A stretch of DNA of 21,858 bases from Mucidula mucida (Eukaryota > Basidiomycota > Agaricomycetes > Agaricales > Physalacriaceae): the NCBI GenBank assembly GCA_015501055.1, contig JADNYV010000562.1:1-21858 (forward strand). The letters are read 5' to 3'. Made by a program: the position numbers and the translations under genes. Below the pieces are notes generated by a model. It was not told the DNA's origin and did not search any database. It saw only the letters and a program-made list of their open reading frames with translations. This document shows positions 1-9,152 of the stretch, in pieces. Positions within the stretch are counted from its first letter, which is position 1. Each line of letters opens with the position of its first letter.

Positions 1-333
1 CATGGAATCGAGACCCCCCATATCCGCAAAAAACTTGGGCATGTATTCTGCTCGAGCAGACACGACGTCGCCATTAGCACCACATCTGATTAATGCATGT
101 TTGGGCAATTCTACTGCTGACTGACAGAAGCAACACAAGCACTTGGCCCTAGGTACAGGATCTGTTCCTCGTCTTGTATATCACAGCTGTTCTAAAGCAA
201 GGTGATGGTGGGATAATAGGATGTTGATTATTGCTTGACAATGTTTGGCGACTTCCACATGAAGATAGTGAGGCTGGCATAATGCCATAGGTATGGGACT
301 TCTCTGTTTTCTAGGCTCAACTCTGTTCCTAAG
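1..333 (-). pseudogene. LINE (non-LTR retrotransposon) reverse transcriptase C-terminal fragment
   Basis: Reading the minus strand from 333 to 1 gives 111 codons in one frame with a single stop (TGA at 183-181, consistent with CGA to TGA). The upstream part reads LRNRV, then SPIPMAL, then HHHLALEQL. After the stop comes a Cys/His cluster (CLCCFC, then H and C spaced as KHALIRC), resembling the zinc-binding tail after the RT domain of fungal LINE proteins. It runs off the left edge. The frame ends exactly where the Gypsy LTR begins, so the Gypsy element probably interrupted or truncated it. The RT core is not in the window. LINE assignment is from motif recognition. Confidence 0.6.
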
Positions 334-847
334 TGTCACGAATCGCCTCTATTCTGTTGCCCCCAACTCGGTCCATCTTGTCATTGCGTCGACACCGCAC
401 TCTTCCATTATCACATATTATACACTCCAGGTCCGGTCCGCACTGCCTTGGCCCAGGCCTAATCCAGGTATAGCCCATCAGCATAGCCTGTCACCTGTCC
501 ATCACCCCATGACATGATCCACACTGCCTCTTGTTTAACTTTGAGCCATTCTATTGTTTACACAGCCACAGACTCTTTATATATATACACAGCCTTTCTA
601 GATAGATTCCTCAGTTCATCAACTTTGTCCCTACACTGTTTGGTAGCCCCCTGCACTGTATTGAGCCTAACCTGCTCCTACTCCACCTTATCATCATCTT
701 TGCCTCTTGTCTCCATCGTTTCCCCGTCTCCGTGCAACTTGGGTGGTTGTTTGGTTTATACCGGACTCCGTCCTTGACATCTGGTGTGCTCCAGCCTGTC
801 TGCCATCGTCCAAGTATTGCCAGTCTATTTTTGGCACTGGGAGTTCA
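334..847 (+). repeat. 5' LTR of the Gypsy element
   Basis: This 514 bp repeat starts TGTCACG and ends GAGTTCA. It matches the 3' LTR (after removal of the MITE and one TA) over exactly 514 bp with 10 differences, all transitions, five of them at CpG/TpG positions. The left flank is LINE-like sequence. Confidence 0.95.
574..590 (+). promoter_or_regulatory. Putative TATA box of the 5' LTR
   Basis: A TA-rich run (CTTTATATATATAC) in the middle of the LTR is the only strong TATA-like sequence there, in a place where a U3 promoter would fit. The equivalent site in the 3' LTR is split by the MITE. The promoter role is inferred. Confidence 0.5.
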
Positions 848-2136
848 AAGTCTACCTTAACTCAGAAGACTTTGCCGGTGCCCAACAACACTTAGAGCAA
901 CACCACAGAGAGCTAGCACAGAGAGCTGCTGCTACCTCAAGAGAGGCCCCAGCTGAGTTGTCATTACAACCAGTACCATTCACTCACTCACTACCCCCGC
1001 CGTCCCCAGAATCGGTTCAAACCCAGGAACCTGCACCTGTATCTCCTGTATTATCCCTGGTCTCCAAACCCCATACCCCAGTTTCCCATCCCGCTTCGCC
1101 AATCCTTATTGATCTCGGCCTTAATCCACCTGCTCCTAATCCCTCATCACCCTCGCCATCTTCCCCTAATCCACCCCAGTCTAATCTCCCCACTCCTAAC
1201 CCTGCCATGTCCAACATCTCTGAACGTGGTGCCAAGCTTGATGACTACCATGGCAACCGCGCCACGTCCAGCACCTGGCTTGCACACTTCCGCAATTACT
1301 TCTGCCTCAACAAGGCTCGTTATACCACCAGCAAAGAACAGGTCTCGTTATTCCTCAGCTACCTTAAGGGTCCCATTGCAGGCAAATGGGTGGAGAGGCA
1401 CATGAAGGAGTATGATGCCAATCAGGCGGATAACACTATTGCCTCAGCTGATAAGTGATGGACCATCATGGATACTGTCATCAATCAGTTCAAATTGGAC
1501 TTTGCCGCTCTAGACCCCGTTATCACCGCTTGTCGGAAGGTGGAAACAATTTGCATGACAGGAGAGCTGGCAGACCTTAATAAGTTCATCACTGCATTTG
1601 ATATCTACGCCGACGAGTCCGGTTTTGATAAGATCTCCTTGCTCCACTACTTCAAAAAGGGGCTTAACCTAAGCCTTATTAATCGCATCTCCACCTTGTT
1701 CCCCATTTCCACCAACCTTGCGGACTACAAGCAATGTGCAGTTGTGATGCAGAACACATGGAAGGCACGACAACACGAGAAGGCCATTTGGTGTTCTGGT
1801 GGCTGGGGTACAACTTTGACATTGGTGCCCCAATCAACTCCAGCTGCTCAAGCCCCAGCCCCTGACATGGGAGTCCCCATAGATGTGGACATGTCTAGAC
1901 GCCTAGGTGCACAATTAAACCCTCCAGCTCTTCCAAGACTGACTGCCTTTGAACAAGAAATCCTTTGTTGTCATAGGGCCTGCTTTAAGTGCCACCAGAC
2001 CGGCCACATGTCCAATGACTGCCCACGCGGGGCCCCGTCCCTGGCCGGAACGTTTGCACCACCAGGTCATGGCACCTGTGCCTCATCCACCTCCATGTCC
2101 GACACTTCTACATCGACCCAAGTTGACGCCGTCTAG
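784..2136 (+). pseudogene. gag: gag, interrupted by an in-frame stop
   Basis: One frame runs from 784 to a TAG at 2134-2136, broken by a TGA at 1456-1458 after which the same frame continues. In order it holds a Pro/Ser-rich stretch (about 950-1200), a retrotransposon Gag core (from KLDDYHGN near 1230, through WLAHFRNYF and LFLSYLKGP, to NLADYKQ near 1710), and a CCHC zinc knuckle, CFKCHQTGHMSNDC, near 1981-2022. After the TAG, Gag-like coding continues to about 2233, so that stop may also be a mutation. The start is uncertain: ATG 784 lies inside the 5' LTR and ATG 1207 is a conservative alternative just before the Gag core. In an intact element Gag would form the particle and bind RNA. Confidence 0.85.
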
Positions 2137-2326
2137 CAGATTAGTGCGGTGGCCAATCTCCTTCGGACGTTGCAGGGAGATGCAAAAGAGCAGGTGATGG
2201 CGTATTTGAAGGATGTTGCCGGTTTGGATTTTTAGAATGCTCCCCTACCACAACATTAGGAGGAGCCATAACATGTTTTGCCAAGAATTTTGCCAATTGA
2301 TATGCTGTACTATCTTCCCTGTGTGA

Positions 2327-2650
2327 GTGTGTCCATTCCTTAGAATTTTGAGTATCCACAGTTACCCAAAACCAACAGACACCCTCCATTACCTTGAACT
2401 TGAATTCATTGGCAAAGTTACTGGCAGAAAAATTGTTGCACACGCCTTGATCAACAGCGGCGCTGAAGGATCATCATCAATGCCCGGTTTGCCAACCTTC
2501 ACAATTTCACCCTCATACCTTTATCCTCCCCATTCCCTGTTTGTAATGTTGACGGCTCCAAGAACATCATGGGCTGGGTGTGACACTACACCATCCAACA
2601 TGTTTGCATTTATAGCCGAGACGGCTAGTCCTACTACAAGGAGCTTGTAG
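2327..2650 (+). pseudogene. pol: Aspartic protease domain of pol, active-site Asp to Asn
   Basis: The frame contains YLELEFIGKVTGRKIVAHA followed by LINSGAEGSS, the place where Ty3/Gypsy proteases have (L/I)(I/L)DSGA. The catalytic Asp is replaced by Asn (AAC at 2453-2455), a one-base G to A change from GAC in a CpG context. The active site is therefore lost. The frame closes at 2648-2650 and the link to RT (2650-3137) is scrambled across frames. Identity is clear from the DSGA-like motif and the position between Gag and RT. Confidence 0.75.
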
Positions 2651-3137
2651 AACTTTATGTCATGAATATTGGGGATCACAATGTCATTCTGGGAACAACT
2701 GGCTGGACGAGCACAATCCCTCTATCAACTGGGCCGGCACCCAGGTTGACTTTAACCGATGTCCAAAAACCTGCATTCTCAAGAACCCTCCTGTAACTAA
2801 TGTGCGTACACACGCCAAATCCACTTCAATTCCAGCTGACGCCTCTGCAAAACCCACGACTCCCGGCTCTGGCATAAAGACTATAAGGTCCAGTGAAAGG
2901 ATTGGCAAGATAACCTCCAACTGGTACCCATCCAGCAAACTACGGGAAGGAGGCGCTTAGCCCACACGCAGAGTTCCAACCAACTACAAGCCCCGGTGGC
3001 TTTATTCACCAAAGACAAAGAGGAGAAGGAGAAGGTACCAAAGAGTGGGAAGAGCAGATGTTCAAACAAGTGTTCCGGGATGATTATCCCCCCGGTGCAA
3101 GATCCAAATCCTTCAGACAGCCCCTCTTTTCACATTT

Positions 3138-4035
3138 GTGCGGGTTTACAAAGGCTCAGCAACTTGCAGAAGAAAACAAGAAACCAACCAACACCCGTCC
3201 CTATCCTTGCAGATCCCAGCACCCTATCACACCTATCTTACGGTCTTTGACAAATGCACGTCCAAATGTCTCCCCACACACACCTCTTGGGATCATGCTA
3301 TTAACCTTACTTCTGGATTTAAACCCAAACCGTGCAAGACCTACCCTCTGTTGCCCGTTGAACAAGTTGAACTCGACACATTCCTGGATGAGAACTTGGC
3401 TAAAGGGTATATCGCCCATCTAAATCCCCTATGGCGAGTCCCTTCTTCTTTGTTAAAAAGAAAGACGAAAAGCTACGCCCTGTCCAGGACTACTGCAAGC
3501 TCAACAAGGGAACATCAAGAACCAGTACCCCTTCCCCTTATACCTAAGCTTATTGACAAGCTTAAGGGTGCAAGGATCTTCTCTAAAACCAACTTGCGGT
3601 GGGGTTACAATAATGTTTGAATCAAAGAAGAAGACAAGTGGAAGGGCGCGTTTAAGACAAATTGCGGCCTGTTTAAACCTACGGTAATGTTCTTTGGTCT
3701 TATAAATTCCCCTGCCATTTCAAGCAATGATGAATACCATTCTTAAGGACCTTATTGACTGAGAAAAGTTATGGTATATATGGACAACATCCTGATATTT
3801 ACAAAGACACTTGAGGAACACCAGACATGGTTCGGCAAGTCTTACAGTGGCTTTTGGATTATGATCTTTATGCCAAGCCAGAGAAATGCATCTTTAAAGC
3901 TGAGTCAATCAAATTTTTGGACTTATCATCTCTCACAACGCACTTTGCATGGACTCCGTCAAGGTTGCCGGGTTGTACAATGGCCAGAACCTTGAAATGT
4001 TAAAGATGTTCAGTCCTTCCTTGGATTTGGGAACT
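3138..4035 (+). pseudogene. pol: Reverse transcriptase domain of pol, frameshifted and catalytically dead
   Basis: Recognisable Ty3/Gypsy RT blocks are spread over shifting frames: SWDHAINL and YPLLPVEQVELDTFLDEN (about 3285-3390), [15 protein letters not shown] (about 3437-3480), [13 protein letters not shown] (about 3535-3573), KTNLRWGYNNV (3585-3617), FKTNCGLFKPTVMFFGL (about 3650-3705), MVYMDNILIFTKTLEEH (3771-3821) and SFLGFGNF (about 4015). Motif A, normally with Asp, has Asn (AAC 3591-3593). Motif C reads YMDN instead of YMDD (AAC 3786-3788). A TGA at 3618-3620 stands where relatives have Arg (CGA). Several single-base frame changes occur, for example near 3430 and 3510. Polymerase activity is not possible as encoded. 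Confidence 0.9.
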
Positions 4036-4059
4036 TTTATCCTGGTTCATCCAAGGTTT

Positions 4060-4619
4060 CTCCAAGATTGCCCATCCGCTCTTTAACCTCACCAAGAAGA
4101 GCGAGACCTGGGCATGGACACCTGAGTGCCAAGCTGCATTCAAAGCGCTCAAAGATGTGTTCACCTCCTCTCCTGTTCTAGTCATGCCTAATCCTAACAA
4201 ACCCTATTGCGTTGAAGTTGACGCCTCTGATTACGCAACCGAGGGGATTTTGGCGCAACGGGAGCTATGAGCAATGGCATCTGGTTGCCTATCTATCAAG
4301 TCCCTTTTAGAACCCAAGCGCAACTACAACATCCACAACAAAGAGCTTCTAGCCATCATTTGGGCACTGGAATCCTGGAGCACTATTGGAGGGCCTCCCA
4401 CCCGTAGATATTATCACTGATCACAAGAACCTTGAGTACTTCACCAATTTGCAGAAACTGAGCTGCCGCCAGGCGCGATGGGCCCTGTTCCTCACCCGCT
4501 TCAACTACACCCTGACTCACAAACCTGGAACGTCTAATTACAGCAACCGCTCTCCCGCCGTGCAGATCATAAAGAGGGGGTTGAGGAGGATAACTCAAAC
4601 CAAGTTTACTGGATCCTAG
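4060..4619 (+). pseudogene. pol: RNase H domain of pol, frameshifted
   Basis: The RT connection (HPLFNLTKKSETWAW, about 4080-4120) leads into RNase H: YCVEVDASDYATEGILAQR (about 4206-4260), then, one frame over, EQWHLVAYLSSP, then [19 protein letters not shown], then [12 protein letters not shown] and [20 protein letters not shown] (about 4410-4530). The catalytic Asp/Glu residues of the VDAS, KELLAI and TDHKNL motifs are still present, unlike those of protease and RT. At least two frameshifts (near 4268 and 4388) and a stop break the domain. Confidence 0.85.
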
Positions 4620-5639
4620 ATTCTTCGGTTCGGGCAACATGGCCGGGTGAGGTTACCACAATTGGAGATGCAGAGTTGAGGAGACATATTCAAGAATGTC
4701 CAGAAAAGACATTGAAGTCCGTGATGCGTTAGATGTGATTCTTAAAAATGGTCCCGTTGCTGGTCAAAAACTTACAGGAATGGAACTATAAAGACGGCAT
4801 TGTCCTCTTCCAAGGCAAGGTCTACGTTCTAAACAACCTCAAACTTTGACGTACATAGTCAAAATGCACCACAACCTCATGCCCCCCAGGAGCTTTAAGA
4901 CGTACAAGCTGCTCAGTCAAGAGTTCTGGTGGCCAGGCATGTCAGTCTTTGTTTGAGATTATGTCAACGGCTGCGCTACCTGTCAGATGACAAAACCCAG
5001 CAACCATCCCGCCCATGTCCCGCTCGTTCCTAACAAGGTCCCCAAATGTCCCTTTGGCACCATTACAACCGACTTCATTACAACTCCCGAATGTGAAGGT
5101 TACAAGCATTTACTGCGTGGTTGACCGACTCACAAAGGGCGTGGTTGTATCCCCATGTTGCAAGACCATCAACCAGATGGCACCATTGACATACTGCTGG
5201 AAGGCACCTTCCACATTACGGTCTTTGGGACAAGATGATCTCCAACGAGGCCCCCAGTTTGCCAGCAAGGTTATGCAGGCTATTCACGCTAAGCTCGGCA
5301 TTACCTCTGCCTCAGTACGGCTTATCATCCCCAGACAGACGGCAAAACCGAGCACTACAACCAGGAGCTCAAGCAGTACCTACGCGTCTTTTCAACTACG
5401 ACAAGACAACTGGGTAAACACCTGCCGTACCTGAATTCTCCCACAACACCCGTGTTCACTCTGCCACGGGCAAATCCCCCTTCAAACTCCTCACGGATAT
5501 CAGCCGCGCTTCTTTCCCCCACTGAACCCCACATCCAATATCCCCTCCGTTGAGGAACGACTCACCAACCTTTAGCATCTGCGCAACAAGGTTCAAGTGA
5601 GCCTCACTACAGTGGCAGAAGTGATGAAAAGGAACCATT
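4620..5639 (+). pseudogene. pol: Integrase zinc-binding and catalytic core, degenerate
   Basis: The HHCC module is visible as KMHHNLMP (about 4862), EFWWPGMSVFV (about 4921-4953) and GCATCQMTK (4969-4995). A TGA at 4954-4956 interrupts it, probably from CGA. The catalytic core follows: TITTDFIT (first Asp kept, about 5060), VVDRLTKGV, then WDKMISN with Asn (AAC 5244-5246) where the second catalytic Asp of ISDRGPQF is expected, plus a one-base deletion. Next come HPQTDGKTE with the catalytic Glu kept (about 5328-5355) and NQELKQYLRVF. Frames change repeatedly to 5640. One of the three D-D-E residues is lost. Confidence 0.85.
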
Positions 5640-6188
5640 ATGTTTAAGGTTGGAGACAAGGTGCTATTAAATGGAAAGAACCTAAAGATGATGCGACCCA
5701 AAGCTAAGCTTTCTGATAAGCAACACAGGCCATTTGAGATCACTGACATACTCGGCCCAGTAACCTATCGCCTCAAGTTACTACCAAAGTGGCGCATCCA
5801 CCCAGTCTTCCATGCATCCCTACTTGTCCCGTACATTGAGACCTCTGCTCACGGTCCCAACTTCCCAGGAGTTCCCTCAAATCTACTGGACACTGATGGG
5901 GAGTAGAATATGGAGGAGATCCTGGACTCACAACTAACTTGTAATAAGCGAGGCGTGGAGTACCTGGTAAAATGGTTGGACTATTCAAGCTCCGAGAATA
6001 CATGGGAGCCGGCGTCGGGACTGACGAAGGTGCTGCATAAGATAGCTGACTTCCACAAGGCACACCCAAAGGCGTATAAGAAGCCACTCCCTTGCCTACA
6101 AGGCCTTGGTGTCTCAATTAGGGATATCTGGGCAGGGACTTCTGTGCTTCAGATGCAAGCGCAGCCTAAAGAGGGGGTATTGTCATGA
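5640..6188 (+). pseudogene. pol: Integrase C-terminus and chromodomain
   Basis: One frame covers the GPY/F-type integrase tail (KVGDKVLLNGKNL, then KLSDKQHRPFEI, ILGPVTYRLKLP-like, HPVFHASLLVPY), a TAG at 5904-5906, and then a chromodomain (MEEILDSQ, VEYLVKWLDYSSSENTWEP, about 5910-6020). The aromatic/acidic pattern of the chromodomain is intact. In chromoviruses this domain directs integration to chromatin carrying particular histone marks. The frame ends a few bases inside the 3' LTR. The stop separates the chromodomain from integrase. Confidence 0.9.
6168..6177 (+). other. Polypurine tract of the Gypsy element
   Basis: AAAGAGGGGG lies three bases before the TGTCATG that starts the 3' LTR, the normal site of plus-strand priming. 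It is intact. Confidence 0.8.
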
Positions 6189-6430
6189 ATTGCCTCTATT
6201 CTATTGCCCCCAACTCGGTCCATCTTGTCATTGCGTCGACACTGCACTCTTCCATTATCACATATTATACACTCCAGGTCCGGTCCGCACTGCCTTGACC
6301 CAGGCCTGATCCAGGTATAGCCCATCAGCATAGCCTGTCACCTGTCCATCACCCCATGACATGATCCACACTGCCTCTTGTTTAACTTTGAGCCATTCTA
6401 TTGTTTACACAGCCACAGACTCTTTATATA

Positions 6431-6674
6431 CTGTAGTGTTTTAACCGTAGGTTCGCAGCTTGTGACCCGATATGCTGTGAACTTACAGTAAACAGCTTCA
6501 CAGACCCTTAAATTCCCTTATTTGGACAGGCCCGCCACAGGCGGGACCTGAAATTTCCACTTTTGGATGCTTGTGCCTGGCTAAGAGGCTCCGTGACGCA
6601 ATATGCTATATGTATAGGTTCGGTTTGTGAGGCAGCGTGACCCGATATGAGAATATACGGTTGAAACGCTACAG
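6431..6674. mobile_element. 244 bp MITE with 19 bp terminal inverted repeats and TA duplication
   Basis: The ends are CTGTAGTGTTTTAACCGTA and, reading inward from the right, CTGTAGCGTTTCAACCGTA (17 of 19 matching). TA flanks both sides (6429-6430, 6675-6676), and comparison with the empty site in the 5' LTR confirms a 2 bp TA duplication. No coding frame fits inside. A 13 bp motif GTGACCCGATATG occurs at 6462-6474 and 6637-6649, with a diverged copy GTGACGCAATATG at 6593-6605. TA duplication is typical of Tc1/mariner-type transposases; mobilisation by such an enzyme is inferred, and none is present in the window. Confidence 0.85.
6527..6550. repeat. GC-rich hairpin at the centre of the MITE
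   Basis: CAGGCCCGCC (6527-6536) pairs with GGCGGGACCTG (6540-6550) with a single bulged base and a 3 nt loop. It is the most GC-rich part of an otherwise AT-rich element. Confidence 0.6.
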
Positions 6675-7019
6675 TATATACACAGCCTTTCTAGATAGAT
6701 TCCTCAGTTCATCAACTTTGTCTCTACACTGTTCGGTAGCCCCCTGCACTGTATTGAGCCTAACCTGCTCCTACTCCACCTTATCATCATCTTTGCCTCT
6801 TGTCTCCATTGTTTCCCCGTCTCCGTGCAACTTGGGTGGTTGTTTGGTTTACACCGGACTCCGTCCTTGACATCTGGTGTGCTCCAGCCTGTCTGCCATC
6901 GTCCAAGTATTGCCAGTCTATTTTTGGCACTGGGAGTTCATTACATGTTCGACTTGACGTGAATATACGGAATGCATCCGCTATCGATCCTTGGTCCGTT
7001 AGGCGCCGTTTGAACTCTC

Positions 7020-7166
7020 TCAGGTCCTGGTAGCCTCCTCATTCTCTTCCTTTTCCGTTTCTTCATCATCCTCCGATTGGTGGTGAAGTGGATTCCATTT
7101 TGGGGGTAGGGTGTTCAGAATGACTTTGGCTCTCGTCATGCAGCGGTGGGGGCTTTCATAACAGTC
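7020..7166 (-). CDS. Possible terminal exon with acidic tail, gene unresolved
   Basis: On the minus strand, TAG at 7169-7167 (a possible splice acceptor) is followed by 48 codons and a TGA (7022-7020). The predicted peptide has a basic first part (MTRAKVILNTLPPKW) and a highly acidic Glu/Asp tail (SEDDEETEKEENEEATRT), which looks more like coding than chance. It lies 54 bp beyond the F-box stop codon, so it could be an alternative last exon of that gene, part of a separate gene, or spurious. I could not find a convincing matching donor. Confidence 0.25.
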   Translation of the reverse strand, partial: DCYESPHRCMTRAKVILNTLPPKWNPLHHQSEDDEETEKEENEEATRT

Positions 7167-7220
7167 CTACACATGGCCTTGTGCCGATTCTACCTACCTA
7201 TCCACCCACCGCGTCTGTAT

Positions 7221-9152
7221 CTAAATTCGGCCTTGATCTCTCCAAATATCCAAGTACTGACTGCGCTGAATATCTCTAGCCATATCCACCAGTGTCATCT
7301 TGTACGGCGGTCCAGTACAAACACAGACGCGCCCACTCGTCTCGTCCCAGCCGACACAGTATGTAGAGGCGTCGTTGAATACCGAAAACACACTATCTGG
7401 TATCAACCCAATCGAGCTCAGCGCTCTAGTCGGCTGCCACGTCTCATGCCACGATCTCTGTACCAAAGGCGCACGCTCGAACGACGCCTTCCCATCATAC
7501 GGCGCGCGCTCAAGGCTTCTAAGCCTAGGGAGGTAACGCCGAAGATCGGTGACAATACCCCACTCACGGATAGGATGCGAGTTATAGACCAAAGGGCGAT
7601 GCACAGCTGGAATCATTTCGACCTCCCAGTTGAACGTCTCGTAGATGTACCGCGATGTCGGTATGAAACAGCTGGATTGAACTTGGTACGTCGGAGAGAC
7701 ACTATCTGCGTCCAGTGCCCATATCAGATAGTGTTCAATACTCCGAGGAGTCTGGCGCATAGCATATATAGAGATGGGCGGGTGGAGATGATGAGAAGGA
7801 ATGTTTGTTGCTCTTGGAAAAGGTGAATTCGCGGGAAATTCGGTCATCTGAGTGGGTTCAGATATCATGAAGGACGTGTACGGGCCGTCGCGACCAAGTG
7901 GAACGAAAATTACAGGCGGCTGAGGTACCGCCGTATTGATATAGTCGTACACTTCAACGGAGTGTTGATCAACACCGTTAATCCTCCAGGTTCGAATGGC
8001 CATGACGCGATTCTCGCTAGTCAAAAGACGCAAGCTACGAACCCAGCTCTTCAGAAACGAATGAATAAATACCCTTTGACATGAAGGATCACGCACATAG
8101 GGACTAGGAGAATGAAATGGCAATCCCTCAGAGCCGTAAGTGTTCAAATCATAGACCATAAGCTTGTTCGGTTGCTCAATGAACGCTGCTATCGGAGTGT
8201 CGTTACGCATACCCAGAACAAGACAGTCGATACGTTTATCATGGCCGTGGTTCGCTATGATAGAGTGCCAAGTCTCCAAAACTACCGAGTTGTGCGAAGC
8301 CAACTCGAGATCCATCAAGGAAATATCACCACAGTGCCACCAATAATCGACGTTCGCGTCGATGTTATCGTCGTATTCGTATTCTGTTAAATCATTGCTA
8401 AAAATCATGAACATCAAGCAGAGACAGGAATCAAGGAATGACGATACCTCCCCTCATGGCCCCGCTTGTAACGGATCGTCACAAAGGCCATGACCAAACT
8501 TGGCTGTCCCTCGAGGAGCATAAAGCGCGCTTGCAGTCGATGAACCCGCGTGTTGGTATTGAGGCAAAGCAGCATTTTGGGTGCAATGTGATCCGGAGGG
8601 CCGCACAGCTGCAGGATAATAACAAAGTACTCGCGCTCCACATCCGGAGAGAGCCATCTCGTAGCAGAGGCGACAATGTATTTTCCCCCAGGCATGACTT
8701 TCATCTCAAAGAATTCAAAACCAAATGCAAAGGTGTCCACGTGAACAGCGCGCGTATAGGTGCTCCTCCAGTTGTCTTCCACCATAATAGAGCGCGCTAC
8801 GAGTTGCTCGCAGTCAAACTCGCGGGGATCGATGGCGAACCGGCAGGGATTCTCGTAGAAGAAAGGAGTGGGCATATCGAGCTGCCAGAAGAAGTGTTTC
8901 CATATTGTGACTTCGTGTGTTAAGATGAAGAAAGCCTTGTCGACCTGGAGCGTACTCTCAGCTGGGTGCACAGAGGATCTGGGGAAGCAATCCCACCTTT
9001 CTAAGACTAAGAATGTCCGCCAAGGAGAGTTGTAAGAGGATATCATCAACGAGGACGGCAAGTGGGACGCGACGGAGGTAACAGGCAGAGTTTCGATGGA
9101 ACGAGTCTCTCAAGAAGCGGGGTGGCGCGGCGGGGCGCGTGTCTTGGGGCAT
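7221..9152 (-). CDS. F-box protein, three exons, 609 aa
   Basis: Exons are 9152-8997, 8944-8448 and 8397-7221. The introns are 52 bp (8996-8945, GTGGGA...CCAG) and 50 bp (8447-8398, GTATCG...TTTTAG). Spliced length is 1830 nt with no internal stop, good support for the model. An F-box-like motif lies at residues 28-52 (VPLAVLVDDILLQLSLADI, then LSLRK) and continues across intron 1 (VDKAFFILTHEVTIWKHFFW), where F-box proteins have their conserved Trp region. The remaining 500 residues have no recognisable repeat; in many basidiomycete F-box proteins this part is a divergent substrate-binding body. F-box proteins link targets to SCF ubiquitin ligases through Skp1; the target is unknown. ATG 9152 is the first in-frame ATG, and the Arg/Pro-rich stretch before the F-box is of unknown role. 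Confidence 0.8.

Larger units (their letters stand above)
334..6940 (+). mobile_element. Degenerate Ty3/Gypsy chromovirus LTR retrotransposon
   Basis: The element has two LTRs (334-847 and 6181-6940, both TG...CA) and a polypurine tract just before the 3' LTR. Internal order is gag with a CCHC knuckle, protease, RT, RNase H, integrase and chromodomain, which is the Ty3/Gypsy chromovirus order. Every pol domain is interrupted by stops or frameshifts and several catalytic residues are replaced, so it cannot encode its own enzymes. No 5 bp target duplication is visible: CTAAG lies before 334 and TTACA after 6940. A MITE is inserted in the 3' LTR. A tRNA primer-binding site could not be recognised after 847. 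Confidence 0.95.
6181..6940 (+). repeat. 3' LTR of the Gypsy element, split by a MITE
   Basis: Left part 6181-6430 (250 bp) and right part 6677-6940 (264 bp) add up to 514 bp, the exact length of the 5' LTR. The insert is 6431-6674 plus one copy of the duplicated TA (6675-6676). It ends GGGAGTTCA at 6940, after which similarity with the 5' LTR side stops. The sequence to 7019 shows no recognisable feature. Confidence 0.95.

Noticed and set aside
293..895. Three short plus-strand open frames in the 5' LTR
   Set aside because: They fall in LTR sequence, and the same frames recur at 6106-7033 simply because the LTR is repeated.
7146..7826. Plus-strand 226-codon open frame
   Set aside because: It lies antisense to exon 3 of the F-box gene, whose spliced frame is continuous over 609 codons; the plus frame has no protein-like words.
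7221..8417. F-box exon 3 as a separate 398-codon gene starting at ATG 8417
   Set aside because: A 50 bp intron with a proper donor and acceptor joins it in frame to the upstream exons, and the total length is then a multiple of three without stops.
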